This document shows positions 1-8,740 of a stretch of DNA of 64,000 nucleotides, one piece after another. The notes beneath the pieces are model-generated. The model ran no database searches. It was not told where the DNA came from and saw nothing but the letters and a program-made list of their open reading frames with translations. Location: contig NZ_JAFHKK010000003.1 in NCBI RefSeq assembly GCF_016937535.1, positions 1-64,000 on the forward strand, read 5' to 3'. The DNA is from Sulfurospirillum tamanense. GTDB taxonomy: Bacteria > Campylobacterota > Campylobacteria > Campylobacterales > Campylobacteraceae. How positions within the stretch are numbered: the first letter of the stretch is position 1; every line of letters begins with the position of its first letter. Position numbers and translations under genes: made by a program.

Positions 1-820
1 ATTTGGGATGCTCGTAGAGGGTTTTTTTCTCTCTAAGCGCTTCCCAAAATGCCTTTTGATACCGCAATTTTCCCACAAGAGGAATAGCTTCTTTTTCCAA
101 ATATGCCTCTATAGTTTCAGTGGATTTTGGGCTTAAATCCCATTTATTAATTATCGCCGCGCAAGGGATACCAAACTGGCGCGCCAAGGTTATAACCCGC
201 GCTCCATCGTGCAATCCTGAAGCACTTGATTCCATCACCACCACCGCAAGAGAAGCCCCACTAAGCGAAGAGACCACAGGGCACCCGATTCCTGGGCTTG
301 CGTCACTAAGAAGAAATTGGGCGCCTCTTTCTTTGGCTTTTTTTCGGGCACGCTCTTTGACGTGCGCGACGAGTTTTCCCGAGTTTTCCCCGCCAATCCC
401 TAGTGTTGCATGCACCAAATACCCTCCAAAGCGCATAGAAGAACAAAAACTCTCTCCCGCAACGCGCGGCTCCATACCAATAGCCTTGGGGCGACAAATC
501 GTGGCGCAAAAATGGCATCCCTCACACGCCAACGGGTCAACCACAAAAGCGTGGCCCTCCCCTTTGCTAATGGCTCCAAAACGGCACACTTCAAGGCATC
601 TTCCACACCCGCGGCACACGCTTGGGTCAATCACCGCTTCATGACCACTTTGAAAAGCCTGCGCTTCGTTAAAATCTGCCCCCATGAGGATGTGCATATT
701 GGCTGCATCTACGTCACAATCACACGCTAGTACCTCTTTGGGATGCATGGCTGCTAGGGCAGCGCTGATGGAAGTTTTACCTGCTCCGCCCTTACCCGAA
801 ATAACGACGATTTCTTTCAT
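1..820 (-). CDS. MinD-superfamily ATPase with inserted ferredoxin domain (partial)
   Basis: The reading frame starts at an ATG at 818-820 and runs off the window start, so the C-terminus is missing. The product opens with a deviant Walker A motif (KGGAGKTS) followed by DCDVDAAN, as in MinD/ParA ATPases. Around residues 65-110 it carries two four-cysteine clusters, CRGCGRCLEVC and CEGCHFCATIC, typical of an inserted 2[4Fe-4S] ferredoxin. Its start overlaps the stop of the next upstream gene by four bases (ATGA), so the two paralogues are cotranscribed. By family it is an ATP-dependent cytoplasmic Fe-S protein, perhaps in metal-cluster assembly or electron transfer; the substrate is unknown. 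Confidence 0.85.
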   Translation of the reverse strand, partial: MKEIVVISGKGGAGKTSISAALAAMHPKEVLACDCDVDAANMHILMGADFNEAQAFQSGHEAVIDPSVCRGCGRCLEVCRFGAISKGEGHAFVVDPLACEGCHFCATICRPKAIGMEPRVAGESFCSSMRFGGYLVHATLGIGGENSGKLVAHVKERARKKAKERGAQFLLSDASPGIGCPVVSSLSGASLAVVVMESSASGLHDGARVITLARQFGIPCAAIINKWDLSPKSTETIEAYLEKEAIPLVGKLRYQKAFWEALREKKTLYEHPK

Positions 821-1674
821 GCCAATACCCCCAAATGGTGTGCAAGCACCTCCAAGGATGCCTTAAAATGGGGCACTTCTTGGGCCGCTAAAACACCCAA
901 AGCACAGCAGCGCGCCACTCCCTTGTCGTGGAAAAAACGCCCGATAATCTCAATGCCTTCGTGCTCACAGTACATTTCAACCGCACTATCTCCCATTCCT
1001 ACACGGTTAATCACGACGCCAAAAGGTTTATTAAGAGCGCGTACCGTTTTAACTGCGAGTGTCAAATCGTTTAGTCCAAATGCTGTTGGTTCACTCACAA
1101 GCACCACATAATCGCTCTGACGTACTGTTTGTACAAAAGAGCACGACGTCCCAGGAGGCGCATCACACAAAAGAATCTCTTTGGTGTGTGCCTTTGCCGC
1201 ATCAAGAGTCTGGGCGATGAGTGGCGTCGCCATCTCTTGCCCCACGTCCAATCGTCCTTCCACCACAACAACACCCTCACACAAACCTGTTGCAATCTCG
1301 CCTATGCGCTCTTTTGCCATAGGGAGCGCACCAACAGGACACAGTTCACTGCACGCGTAGCAACTGTGGCACAACTGAGGAAAGACTAGGATTTCACTGG
1401 GTAAAGCAATGATGGCATTAAAGTGACAATGGCCTGCGCACGCTCCACACAGCACACAAACCTCTTCGTCCCACACCGGCCTTTGTTTGATTGCCACCTT
1501 TACATGTAAACTATCGGGGCGCAAAAAAAGAGAGACGTTAGGCTCTTCTACGTCTGCGTCTGCTAAAACCACATGGTAGTTTTTTCCCGCAAGAAAGTGA
1601 GCAAGGTTGGTACTGATGGTCGTTTTCCCTGTTCCTCCCTTTCCGCTGCCAATGGCAATCGTTTTGCTTTGCAT
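817..1674 (-). CDS. MinD-superfamily ATPase with inserted ferredoxin domain
   Basis: Second member of the pair. It has Walker A KGGTGKTT near the N-terminus, DADVEEPN, and two ferredoxin-type clusters (CVLCGACAGHC and CHSCYACSELC), then the C-terminal MinD fold with LCDAPPGT. I start it at the ATG at 1674, which follows AAGGAGA at good spacing, rather than at the codon 54 bases upstream. About 285 residues. The pair probably forms a heterodimeric ATPase; function beyond cytoplasmic Fe-S ATPase is not assignable. It contains one TTACATGTAA copy (1500-1509) read as LHVK. Confidence 0.85.
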   Translation of the reverse strand: MQSKTIAIGSGKGGTGKTTISTNLAHFLAGKNYHVVLADADVEEPNVSLFLRPDSLHVKVAIKQRPVWDEEVCVLCGACAGHCHFNAIIALPSEILVFPQLCHSCYACSELCPVGALPMAKERIGEIATGLCEGVVVVEGRLDVGQEMATPLIAQTLDAAKAHTKEILLCDAPPGTSCSFVQTVRQSDYVVLVSEPTAFGLNDLTLAVKTVRALNKPFGVVINRVGMGDSAVEMYCEHEGIEIIGRFFHDKGVARCCALGVLAAQEVPHFKASLEVLAHHLGVLA

Positions 1675-1686
1675 GACTCTCCTTTT

Positions 1687-1728
1687 TTTACATATGCAAA
1701 TAGTACTCTTTATTTTTACATATGTCAA
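1687..1728 (-). promoter_or_regulatory. Promoter with two CATATG near-palindromes upstream of the MinD-like pair
   Basis: On the minus strand TTGACA (1723-1728) and TACTAT (1700-1705) are separated by exactly 17 bases, a near-consensus sigma-70 promoter. Two 14-base near-palindromes, TTGACATATGTAAA (1715-1728) and TTTGCATATGTAAA (1687-1700), lie 28 bases apart. One covers the -35 element and the other the start-site side of the -10. The placement suits a repressor operator; the regulator is unknown. Confidence 0.6.
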
Positions 1729-1793
1729 TATAAAATGTCACTTCTCTTTAATAATTTTTTCTGTATACTTAACAATTTTCACGAGGAGTTTTT

Positions 1794-3650
1794 TTGAAGC
1801 GTGTATTAAGACCTGCCGTACTTCCTTCACTAATACTCTTCATTGGTCTTGCCTTCACACTCTTTGTTTCTTACAAAACCCAAAAGTGGATTCGACTCAC
1901 CGAGCAGTCTCGCTTTGAAACCGCCATCACCCACACCACTTTGCTTGTTGAAAAACGCCTTGAATCCAACGTGCAACTTGTACGCAGTTTAGGGGGGTTG
2001 TTTTTGGCCTCAGACAAGGTAACACGCGATGATTTTAAACAGTTTCTTAGTGCTTACAATCTGGCGGAAAAATTTCTAGGCATTCAGGCGATGGGGTTTG
2101 GACCCTTGGTGCCATTGGAGCAAAAACGCACCTTTGAACGCACTGCTGATTTTGACCATTATTTTATCTTTCCTGCGACTGCAAAAACAGCTGTACCTGT
2201 TTATTATCTTGAACCTTTTAATAGGCACAACCAACGCGCCCTTGGCTTTGATATGGCATCTGAATCGGTGCGCAACACCGCCATGGAACGTGCCCTTAAG
2301 CGCAAAGACATCGCTCTTTCTTCGCGGATTGAACTTTTGCAAAATGAGAGCGAAAGGGATGGGTTTTTGATTTATTTGCCTGTTTTTAATGACGCAAATG
2401 TTCACCAAGGTTATGTGTATGCCGCCCTTAATACCAAGCGACTCTTTGATGGCATCATGCAAGACCGCTACATTCCCGTTGATTTTAAACTCCACGATAG
2501 CGCCTCTCACGACAAAGGAGCGCTTCTTTATGACTCTAATCCAAACCTTACCTCAGCGCGCCTTTCGCGCTGTGTTTCACTACCCGTTTATGGACACGCG
2601 TGGATAATGTGCTTTAAAACCGACCGTGTTCTTGACTTTGGCGATGGAATCTATTTGCCTTGGGTTCAACTCTTTTTTGGTTCGCTTCTCACTTTTGCCA
2701 TGAGTGCGTGGGTTTATGCCCTGTTGCATACCCAACGTCGCGCTCTTACGATGGCAGATAAGATGACTTTTACTATCCAAGACCAACTGCGCATCATCGA
2801 CAAAAACGTCATCATCTCTTCCACCGATACGCGCGGTATCATCACCGAAGTAAGCCAAGCCTTTTGTGATGTTTCAGGCTACACCAAAGAAGAGCTCATC
2901 GACAAAGACCACCTCATCGTCCGCCATCCAGACACCCCAAGTAGTACTTATGAGACAATGTGGAACACGATTTTACAAGGGGAAATCTGGGAAGGGGAGC
3001 TTAAAAATAGGCGCAAAAATGGCTCTGCGTACTGGGTGCATGCCATCATTACACCCAAGACAAACAGTGCAGGAGAGATTACGGGCTACACCTCGGTTCG
3101 CCAAAACATCACCGACAGAAAACGCGCGGAAGAGCTTTCCATCACCGATCAACTCACAGGGCTTTACAATCGCCTCAAATTGGATGAGATGTTTAAGACC
3201 TATTTACATGTAAGCCAGCGCCATGACACTGATTTTTCCATCATCATTTTAGACATTGACCGCTTTAAAAACGTCAACGACACCCACGGCCACCAAGTTG
3301 GCGATACCATCTTGCAAGAGTTTGCAAAAATCCTCCAAGAAAACGTGCGCTCTGAAGATGTTTTGGGACGCTGGGGAGGGGAAGAATTTATGATTTTAGC
3401 GCCCCAAAGCGGCCTTGAAGCGGCACAAAATCTTGCGGAAAAGCTACGTACTAAGGTGGAAAATTTCTCTTTTTCAACCATTGTGCGGGCAACGTGTAGT
3501 TTTGGCATTAGCACGTACCACAAAGGAGATGATGAAAAAAGCATGGTTTCCCGCGCAGACGATGCCCTTTACCGCGCCAAGACAAATGGCCGAAACCGCG
3601 TGGAAGTAGAAGAGATCCAAAGCGCTGCTACAAAATTAACTTCCCTCTAA
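1794..3650 (+). CDS. Membrane diguanylate cyclase (CHASE-PAS-GGDEF)
   Basis: TTG start preceded by GAGGAG. The 618-residue product has an N-terminal membrane segment (about residues 10-28), a periplasmic CHASE-type sensor region (about 60-270), a second membrane segment (about 285-310), a PAS domain (about 330-440; SSTDTRGIITEVSQAFC, DVSGYTKEEL) and a C-terminal GGDEF domain (about 450-605). The catalytic motif reads GGEEF and is intact, so it should make cyclic di-GMP in response to an extracytoplasmic or PAS-bound signal. It converges with the next gene, overlapping it by 15 bases. It holds one TTACATGTAA copy (3204-3213) read as LHVS. Confidence 0.88.
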   Translation: MKRVLRPAVLPSLILFIGLAFTLFVSYKTQKWIRLTEQSRFETAITHTTLLVEKRLESNVQLVRSLGGLFLASDKVTRDDFKQFLSAYNLAEKFLGIQAMGFGPLVPLEQKRTFERTADFDHYFIFPATAKTAVPVYYLEPFNRHNQRALGFDMASESVRNTAMERALKRKDIALSSRIELLQNESERDGFLIYLPVFNDANVHQGYVYAALNTKRLFDGIMQDRYIPVDFKLHDSASHDKGALLYDSNPNLTSARLSRCVSLPVYGHAWIMCFKTDRVLDFGDGIYLPWVQLFFGSLLTFAMSAWVYALLHTQRRALTMADKMTFTIQDQLRIIDKNVIISSTDTRGIITEVSQAFCDVSGYTKEELIDKDHLIVRHPDTPSSTYETMWNTILQGEIWEGELKNRRKNGSAYWVHAIITPKTNSAGEITGYTSVRQNITDRKRAEELSITDQLTGLYNRLKLDEMFKTYLHVSQRHDTDFSIIILDIDRFKNVNDTHGHQVGDTILQEFAKILQENVRSEDVLGRWGGEEFMILAPQSGLEAAQNLAEKLRTKVENFSFSTIVRATCSFGISTYHKGDDEKSMVSRADDALYRAKTNGRNRVEVEEIQSAATKLTSL

Positions 3651-4085
3651 AAGCTTTTGGGTTTGTTGGTGGCGGTAGGCAAACATGCGCGCCAAGTCCC
3701 ACACTACCAAAGGGTACACAAGCTTGGAAAATGGCTCAAAAGGCAAGCTAAAGCTAACCGTGTCACGCATTTTGGTGGTGGTTTCATTGACCACTTCAAA
3801 AGCATGCTCATGATGAAACGTACGAAAAGGCGACTTAAGCGAGCGATCAACCACCACATAGGGCGCTTGCATCCTTTCAATCTCCATTTTCCAGCGTTGT
3901 GTGAACCCAAAACGGGTAATGTCTAGCACAATCACCGAGCCTTCTTGCAAAGGCAAAACAAGCTCTACAATCTGCGCTTTTATCCACGGAGGGGTGATTT
4001 TGGGAAGGTTGTTGGTATCACAATGAAAGGCATACACAGCCTCGATAGGCGCATTTAATAAAGTGGAAAAAGAGACGGTTTTCAT
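3636..4085 (-). CDS. SRPBCC (START-like) superfamily protein
   Basis: 149 residues. The N-terminus (SFSTLLNAPIEAVYAFHCD) and the central pattern with FTQRWKMEIER and PYVVVDRSLKSPFRTFHHEH match small SRPBCC/cyclase-dehydrase-like proteins that bind a hydrophobic ligand. No signal peptide. It is transcribed away from thiD, and its 3' end overlaps the diguanylate cyclase gene. The ligand is not known. Confidence 0.65.
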   Translation of the reverse strand: MKTVSFSTLLNAPIEAVYAFHCDTNNLPKITPPWIKAQIVELVLPLQEGSVIVLDITRFGFTQRWKMEIERMQAPYVVVDRSLKSPFRTFHHEHAFEVVNETTTKMRDTVSFSLPFEPFSKLVYPLVVWDLARMFAYRHQQTQKLLEGS

Positions 4086-4163
4086 GGGTTACTCCTTAAC
4101 GCGCAGTATACCACGCACCCACGAAAAACCATTCCTTACCTACGAATTTTAAAGGGTTTTGTC

Positions 4164-4169
4164 TATAAT
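4164..4169 (+). promoter_or_regulatory. -10 element for the thiD operon
   Basis: Perfect TATAAT 22 bases before the thiD start, followed by the AAGGAG ribosome-binding site. No clear -35 hexamer is visible, as is common in Campylobacterota. Confidence 0.55.
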
Positions 4170-4190
4170 AGCCAAAAACAAAGGAGTGCC

Positions 4191-4940
4191 ATGAAAGTGA
4201 TGCTAAGTATCGCAGGAAGCGACTCCAGTGGCGGGGCGGGCATCCAAGCCGACATCAAAACCGCCGAAGCCTTTGGGGTCTTTTGCGCCACAGCTCTGAC
4301 GGTTCTCACTGCCCAAAATACCACAGGGGTGCGTAGCATTATGCCTGTCCCTCCGCAGTTTTTAGACGAACAACTGGCCATGGTCATGGAAGATTTGCCC
4401 GTCAAAGCCGTGAAGATTGGGATGCTTTACAGCACCGAGCTTATCCGCGTGGTGGAGCGTTTTGTCAAAACACTTTCCATCCCCGTGGTGCTTGACCCTG
4501 TGTTTCTCTCTAAAGCGGGTTCACCCCTTTTGCAACCCGAAGCCGTAGAGGCCATGCGCGCGCTTTTTCCCTACGCCACCGTCCTTACCCCCAACCAACA
4601 CGAAGCCAAAGCCCTCTTTGGGGAACCCTACCATGTAAAGGCTCCTTGCCCTGTCATCGTGAAACATTTCACGACGGAGAAAGAGAGCCACGACACGCTA
4701 TTTTATCCCAATGGCACCAAACGTACCTTCGCTTCACCCAAACTTGAAACCAAAAATTTGCACGGGTCTGGGTGTTCGTTTTCTTCGGCCATTGCCGCTA
4801 ACCTCGCCCTTGGCAAACCCCTCGAAGAAGCTATCATGCGCTCCAAGGCGTTCATCTACCACGCCATTTTCCACGCACCCGCTCTTGGCCACGGACCTGG
4901 GCCACTTGGACACAAGCAAGGAGGGTTGCATGTACGTTAG
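4191..4940 (+). CDS. thiD: Hydroxymethylpyrimidine/phosphomethylpyrimidine kinase
   Basis: 249 residues of the ribokinase-fold ThiD family. The N-terminal [18 protein letters not shown] motif binds the pyrimidine, and a [12 protein letters not shown] segment and the [13 protein letters not shown] anion-hole/catalytic-aspartate region equivalent lie further on (here GSGCSFS, as in families that read GTGCxxS). It phosphorylates HMP and HMP-P for thiamine synthesis. Preceded by AAGGAG. The end overlaps thiE by 11 bases, so the two enzymes of the pyrimidine-thiazole coupling branch are translationally linked. Confidence 0.92.
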   Translation: MKVMLSIAGSDSSGGAGIQADIKTAEAFGVFCATALTVLTAQNTTGVRSIMPVPPQFLDEQLAMVMEDLPVKAVKIGMLYSTELIRVVERFVKTLSIPVVLDPVFLSKAGSPLLQPEAVEAMRALFPYATVLTPNQHEAKALFGEPYHVKAPCPVIVKHFTTEKESHDTLFYPNGTKRTFASPKLETKNLHGSGCSFSSAIAANLALGKPLEEAIMRSKAFIYHAIFHAPALGHGPGPLGHKQGGLHVR

Positions 4941-5538
4941 CAAACTCTATGTATTGACCGATGACATCCTCACGCCCCGCGAGAGCATCATGGCCCAAAC
5001 CAAGGAGGTATTAGACGCGGGTGTGCGTACCCTTCAACTGCGCGACAAAACCCACTCGAATGCAGACTTGCTTCCTTTGGTTAAGGCCATGGTTGCCCTG
5101 TGCAACGTCTATGATGCAAGGCTTATCATCAACGACCGTGTGAGCCTCGCCCTAAACGCCAACGCGCATGGGGTACACATTGGGCTGGAAGACGGCTCTT
5201 TAGAAGAAGTGCGCGCGCTGTTGCCTGATGCGCTCATTGGCGTGTCGTGCTATGGGGATTTGGAACGCGCTAAAAAAGCCCAAGAGGCAGGTGCAAGCTA
5301 CGTGGCCTTTGGGTCGTTTTTTCCTTCTCCCACCAAGCCCCACACCAAAACCGTGCCATTAGACATCATCGGCCAAGCAAAAGCGACGCTCTCCATCCCT
5401 GTGTGTGTCATTGGAGGGATTAACGCAAGCAACATTCACCTTGTCAAAGAAGCCGATATGATTAGCGTGGTGAGTGCGGCGTACAAGCCCGATAGCATCA
5501 CCCAAAACATCCAAAACCTCGCCAAAGGACTCTTATGA
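4930..5538 (+). CDS. thiE: Thiamine-phosphate synthase
   Basis: 202 residues, TIM-barrel ThiE. YVLTDD at the start, LQLRDK (pyrophosphate contact), LIINDRVSLA, GVHIGLED, GSFFPSPTKP and the phosphate-binding IGGINASN are all visible. It couples HMP-PP with the thiazole phosphate. I choose the ATG at 4930 because the longer reading frame upstream only shadows thiD; GGAGGG lies just before it. It ends in an ATGA overlap with the next gene. Confidence 0.92.
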   Translation: MYVSKLYVLTDDILTPRESIMAQTKEVLDAGVRTLQLRDKTHSNADLLPLVKAMVALCNVYDARLIINDRVSLALNANAHGVHIGLEDGSLEEVRALLPDALIGVSCYGDLERAKKAQEAGASYVAFGSFFPSPTKPHTKTVPLDIIGQAKATLSIPVCVIGGINASNIHLVKEADMISVVSAAYKPDSITQNIQNLAKGLL

Positions 5539-6482
5539 ACATTGCCATTTCCTCGTGCCTTTTGGGTAACGAAGTCCGCTTTGATGGCGGACACAAACGC
5601 GACCGTTTCATCACAGATTTACTCTCCAACTACGCCTCGTTTGTTCCTTTTTGTCCCGAAGAGTTAGCCTTTGGCACACCGCGCCCTTCTATTCGCCTCG
5701 TCAAACACGACGAAGGGTTACGCATCATCTCCAACAAAACGGGCGAAGACCTTACATGTATGCTTGAAACACAAAACCAACACGAACTCTCCCGCCTCAA
5801 AGAAGTCCCCCTCACAGGCATCATTTTTAAAGCTAAAAGCCCAACTTGTGGGTTTGGAAGCGCGAAAGTGTATTTACCAAACGGGCATGGCGAGGGCAAA
5901 ACTGACGGGCTTTTTGTCCTTACATGTAAGGCCGCATTTCCCCACCTGCCCATGGAAGAAGAAGCCAGACTCCTTGACCCGTGGCTTCGGGAAAACTTCA
6001 TCATGCACCTCTTTGCCTACGACCGCTTTGTGAAATTTTGCGCTCAACATCCCACCATGGGAGGCTTGGTGCAGTTTCACACGGTCAATAAATTCCTCCT
6101 TCAATCCAAAAACGAAGCCTTGTACCGCGACCTTGGAAACGTCGTCGCTAACCACGAAAAACACCCGTTTCCTGATGTGCTAGAGGCATATGGTGCGCTT
6201 TACAAAGAAGCCATTGCGTGCAAAAGCAGCGTAAGCAAAACCCGCAACGTCCTTGAACACATGGTAGGGTTTTTCAAAAAAACACTCGAAAAAGGTGAAA
6301 AAGAGCTACTGCACCTCATGATTGAAGACTACAGCCAAAAAATCATCCCGCTCATCGCGCCCATTTCTGCCATTGTGCTTTTGGCTAAACGCTACAACAT
6401 AGACTACCTTTTAGAGCAAACCTTTTTAGCGCCCTACCCCAAAGAGCTCGCCTTGCGCTCACACGTGGACGCGGGTAAGTGA
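5535..6482 (+). CDS. DUF523 plus DUF1722 (YbgA-like) protein
   Basis: 315 residues. The N-terminal half (about 1-140) is DUF523: SSCLLGNEVRFDGGHKRD, FCPEELAFGTPRP, KSPTCGFG. The C-terminal half (about 185-305) is DUF1722/YbgA, with FHTVNKFLL and VLEHMVGFFKK. The gene overlaps both neighbours by four bases. In Escherichia coli ybgA also lies next to the photolyase gene phr, so the pairing is conserved across large distances, but the biochemical role remains unknown. It holds one TTACATGTAA copy (5920-5929) in the less common Leu-Thr-Cys-Lys frame. Confidence 0.8.
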   Translation: MNIAISSCLLGNEVRFDGGHKRDRFITDLLSNYASFVPFCPEELAFGTPRPSIRLVKHDEGLRIISNKTGEDLTCMLETQNQHELSRLKEVPLTGIIFKAKSPTCGFGSAKVYLPNGHGEGKTDGLFVLTCKAAFPHLPMEEEARLLDPWLRENFIMHLFAYDRFVKFCAQHPTMGGLVQFHTVNKFLLQSKNEALYRDLGNVVANHEKHPFPDVLEAYGALYKEAIACKSSVSKTRNVLEHMVGFFKKTLEKGEKELLHLMIEDYSQKIIPLIAPISAIVLLAKRYNIDYLLEQTFLAPYPKELALRSHVDAGK

Positions 6483-7801
6483 GGCGCATTCTGTGGTTTC
6501 GGCGGGATTTGCGCGTACGCGACAACCCGCTGTTAAGCTTCGAGGGTGAGGTACTGCCCCTCTTCATCTTCGACCCTGCTATCTTGGACGAACTTAGCAA
6601 AGACGACAAGCGCATGGGGTTCATCGTGCACCATGTGCAAAAACTCAAACAGGAATTACAAGAGCGTGGGCTAGACCTAGCCATCTTTTACGACACCCCC
6701 AAACGGGTATTTGAAACCCTTGCACCGTTGGGGTTTGACGAAGTGGTAGCTTCGGGGGATTTTGACACGTACGCCACCGCGCGCGACAGGGAAATCTCCC
6801 ACCTGCTCCCTTTCAGGCTTGTCAAAGACACCTACGTGTTTGAGCCCGAGGAACTGCTCAAAAAAGACGGTTCGCCGTATCTGGTCTTTACCCCGTTTTA
6901 CAACGCCGCCAAAGAACGCTTTACTCCCTTACATGTAAAAGAATATGTACCCGCAACGCAAACGCTTTTTCCTTACATGTACGCCGCTTTTGACATGAAC
7001 TCTTTAGGCTTTAGCACGCCCACGCCTGCAACGCTTGACCCTCATGAAGCCCTTGTGCGCTTTGCGTTAGAAAACTACCTCAGCACGCGGGATTTTATGG
7101 CGCAAGAGGGCACGTCGCGCCTTGGGGTGCATGTGCGCTTTGGCACGCTAGGCATTCGCACCCTCTTGCGCCACCTTGCTACGCAAAAAAAGGAAGGTGT
7201 GGACACGGAGCCTTTTTTTCGCCAACTCATGTTTCGGGAATTTTACGCCCACTTGCTTCACCATTTTCCCCATCTTGAAACCCAAAACTTTCGTTATGCT
7301 TTTGAGGGCATCCCCAACGCCAAGCTTCACCGTGCGTTTTGCGAGGCAAAAACAGGGGTGCCCATCGTTGATGCGGGCGTGCGCGAACTGGTGCAAACAG
7401 GCTTCATGCACAACCGCGTGCGGATGATTTGCGCCTCTTTTTACACCAAACATTTGCTCTTGCCCTGGCAATGGGGCGAGCGGTTTTTTGCCGCGCATTT
7501 ACTCGACTATGAGCGCGCCAGTAACGCCCTTTCGTGGCAGTGGAGTGCGGGCACGGGGGTTGACCCGCAACCCTATTTTCGCATCTTTAACCCTTACGCG
7601 CAAAGCGCTAAGTTTGACAAAGAGGCTGTTTACATCACACGCTTTTTGCCCGAACTTCACGCCATTCCTGCCAAAACCTTGCATGATGAAACAGCCTTGC
7701 TTAAGGGCGTACATGTACACTACCCCAACCCCATTGTAAACCACAAAGAAGCCAGAGTAAAAGCCTTGGCACATTTTAAAAAACACACCCAAAGCATCTA
7801 A
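6479..7801 (+). CDS. phrB: Deoxyribodipyrimidine photo-lyase
   Basis: 440 residues, GTG start overlapping the upstream stop. The N-terminal Rossmann antenna domain begins ILWFRRDLRVRDNPLL. The C-terminal FAD domain includes MFREFYAHLL, VPIVDAGVRELVQTGFMHNR, and ASNALSWQWSAGTG followed by DPQPYFRIFNP, the flavin and lesion contacts of class I CPD photolyases. It repairs UV-induced cyclobutane dimers using blue light. It contains one exact TTACATGTAA (6929-6938, LHVK) and two single-base variants. Confidence 0.92.
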   Translation: MRRILWFRRDLRVRDNPLLSFEGEVLPLFIFDPAILDELSKDDKRMGFIVHHVQKLKQELQERGLDLAIFYDTPKRVFETLAPLGFDEVVASGDFDTYATARDREISHLLPFRLVKDTYVFEPEELLKKDGSPYLVFTPFYNAAKERFTPLHVKEYVPATQTLFPYMYAAFDMNSLGFSTPTPATLDPHEALVRFALENYLSTRDFMAQEGTSRLGVHVRFGTLGIRTLLRHLATQKKEGVDTEPFFRQLMFREFYAHLLHHFPHLETQNFRYAFEGIPNAKLHRAFCEAKTGVPIVDAGVRELVQTGFMHNRVRMICASFYTKHLLLPWQWGERFFAAHLLDYERASNALSWQWSAGTGVDPQPYFRIFNPYAQSAKFDKEAVYITRFLPELHAIPAKTLHDETALLKGVHVHYPNPIVNHKEARVKALAHFKKHTQSI

Positions 7802-7888
7802 AAATCACCCAAAAACTCTCCTATTAGCCAATTTTTTCCCAATTAATTTTCGTCATCATACGACATCTTGTTGTTAAAGGAGGTCTGT

Positions 7889-8173
7889 ATGAGAGTATGG
7901 ATTGTATTAGCCGTGTTATTGCAAGGTATGTTGTTTGCCAACGCAGACGCATTGTATAAACCCTGCGCAGGGTGCCACGGACTTGAAGGCGAAAAAGTGG
8001 CAAACGGTGTGAGTAAAATCATCAACCAAATGAGCAAGGAAGACTTTATTTCAGCCATGGAAGGCTATAAAGATGGCTCTTATGGCGGCAATCTCAAAGC
8101 ATTAATGCGTGGGCAAGTCATGCGCCTTAGTAAAGAAGATATCGAAGCGCTTGCGACTAAAATCGTCAAGTAA
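7889..8173 (+). CDS. Small periplasmic c-type cytochrome
   Basis: 94 residues from the ATG that follows AAAGGAGG. The first 19 residues form a signal peptide ending ANA. The heme-attachment site is CAGCH, and a methionine-containing C-terminal region (ALMRGQVMRLSKEDI) can provide the distal ligand. It resembles cytochrome c553-type single-heme carriers. As first gene of the molybdoenzyme operon it is the likely electron donor or acceptor for that enzyme in the periplasm. Confidence 0.85.
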   Translation: MRVWIVLAVLLQGMLFANADALYKPCAGCHGLEGEKVANGVSKIINQMSKEDFISAMEGYKDGSYGGNLKALMRGQVMRLSKEDIEALATKIVK

Positions 8174-8182
8174 GGTGCAATC

Positions 8183-8740
8183 ATGACCCTTTCACGACTT
8201 GCGGACGCCAAAGCCTTAAGAGACATCTTCAACAGCACCGACACCGCATCTTTGTGGGCGGCTTTTGGCGCGATATCCTCTGAAACATCTTCATCTGCGA
8301 TGTCTTTAGAGGCCGAATTTAACCGTTTTTTTGTTGGGCCGGATGCACCTCTTGCACCGCCATACGCCTCAATATATCTGGAAAAATCAGGGCTTTTAAT
8401 GAGCAAAACCACGCAAGAAGTAAGGGGTCTCTACACCCTTTTTGGGCTTAAAAACCCCAAAGATGGCCAACAGCCCGATGATTTTTTGGGGTTTGAGCTT
8501 GATGCGTATTATCAGCTACTTTACATCGAGCTTCACAGCAACATTCTCTACCTTAAACCACTGCGGTGCTATTTTTTGCAAGAGCACATGGCGCGGTGGA
8601 TACTTCCCTTTGTCGAAGCAGTCAAGCAGCACGCGCCCTCACCTGCTTTGACGCAGATAGTAGACCTGCTTCAGCGTTTCATTACTACAGAACTTTCTAT
8701 CCAAGGAGAAAACCATGAGTACTCACCCATCACCTGTTGA
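8183..8740 (+). CDS. TorD/DmsD-family molybdoenzyme chaperone
   Basis: 185 residues, all-helical. The pattern of MSLEAEFNRFFVGP, APLAPPYASIYLEKSGLLM and a central GFELDAYYQLLYIE is that of TorD/DmsD/NarJ proteins, which bind the Tat leader and hold the apo-enzyme for cofactor insertion. It directly precedes, and overlaps by 26 bases, the gene for a Tat-dependent molybdoenzyme, which is its probable client. Confidence 0.82.
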   Translation: MTLSRLADAKALRDIFNSTDTASLWAAFGAISSETSSSAMSLEAEFNRFFVGPDAPLAPPYASIYLEKSGLLMSKTTQEVRGLYTLFGLKNPKDGQQPDDFLGFELDAYYQLLYIELHSNILYLKPLRCYFLQEHMARWILPFVEAVKQHAPSPALTQIVDLLQRFITTELSIQGENHEYSPITC

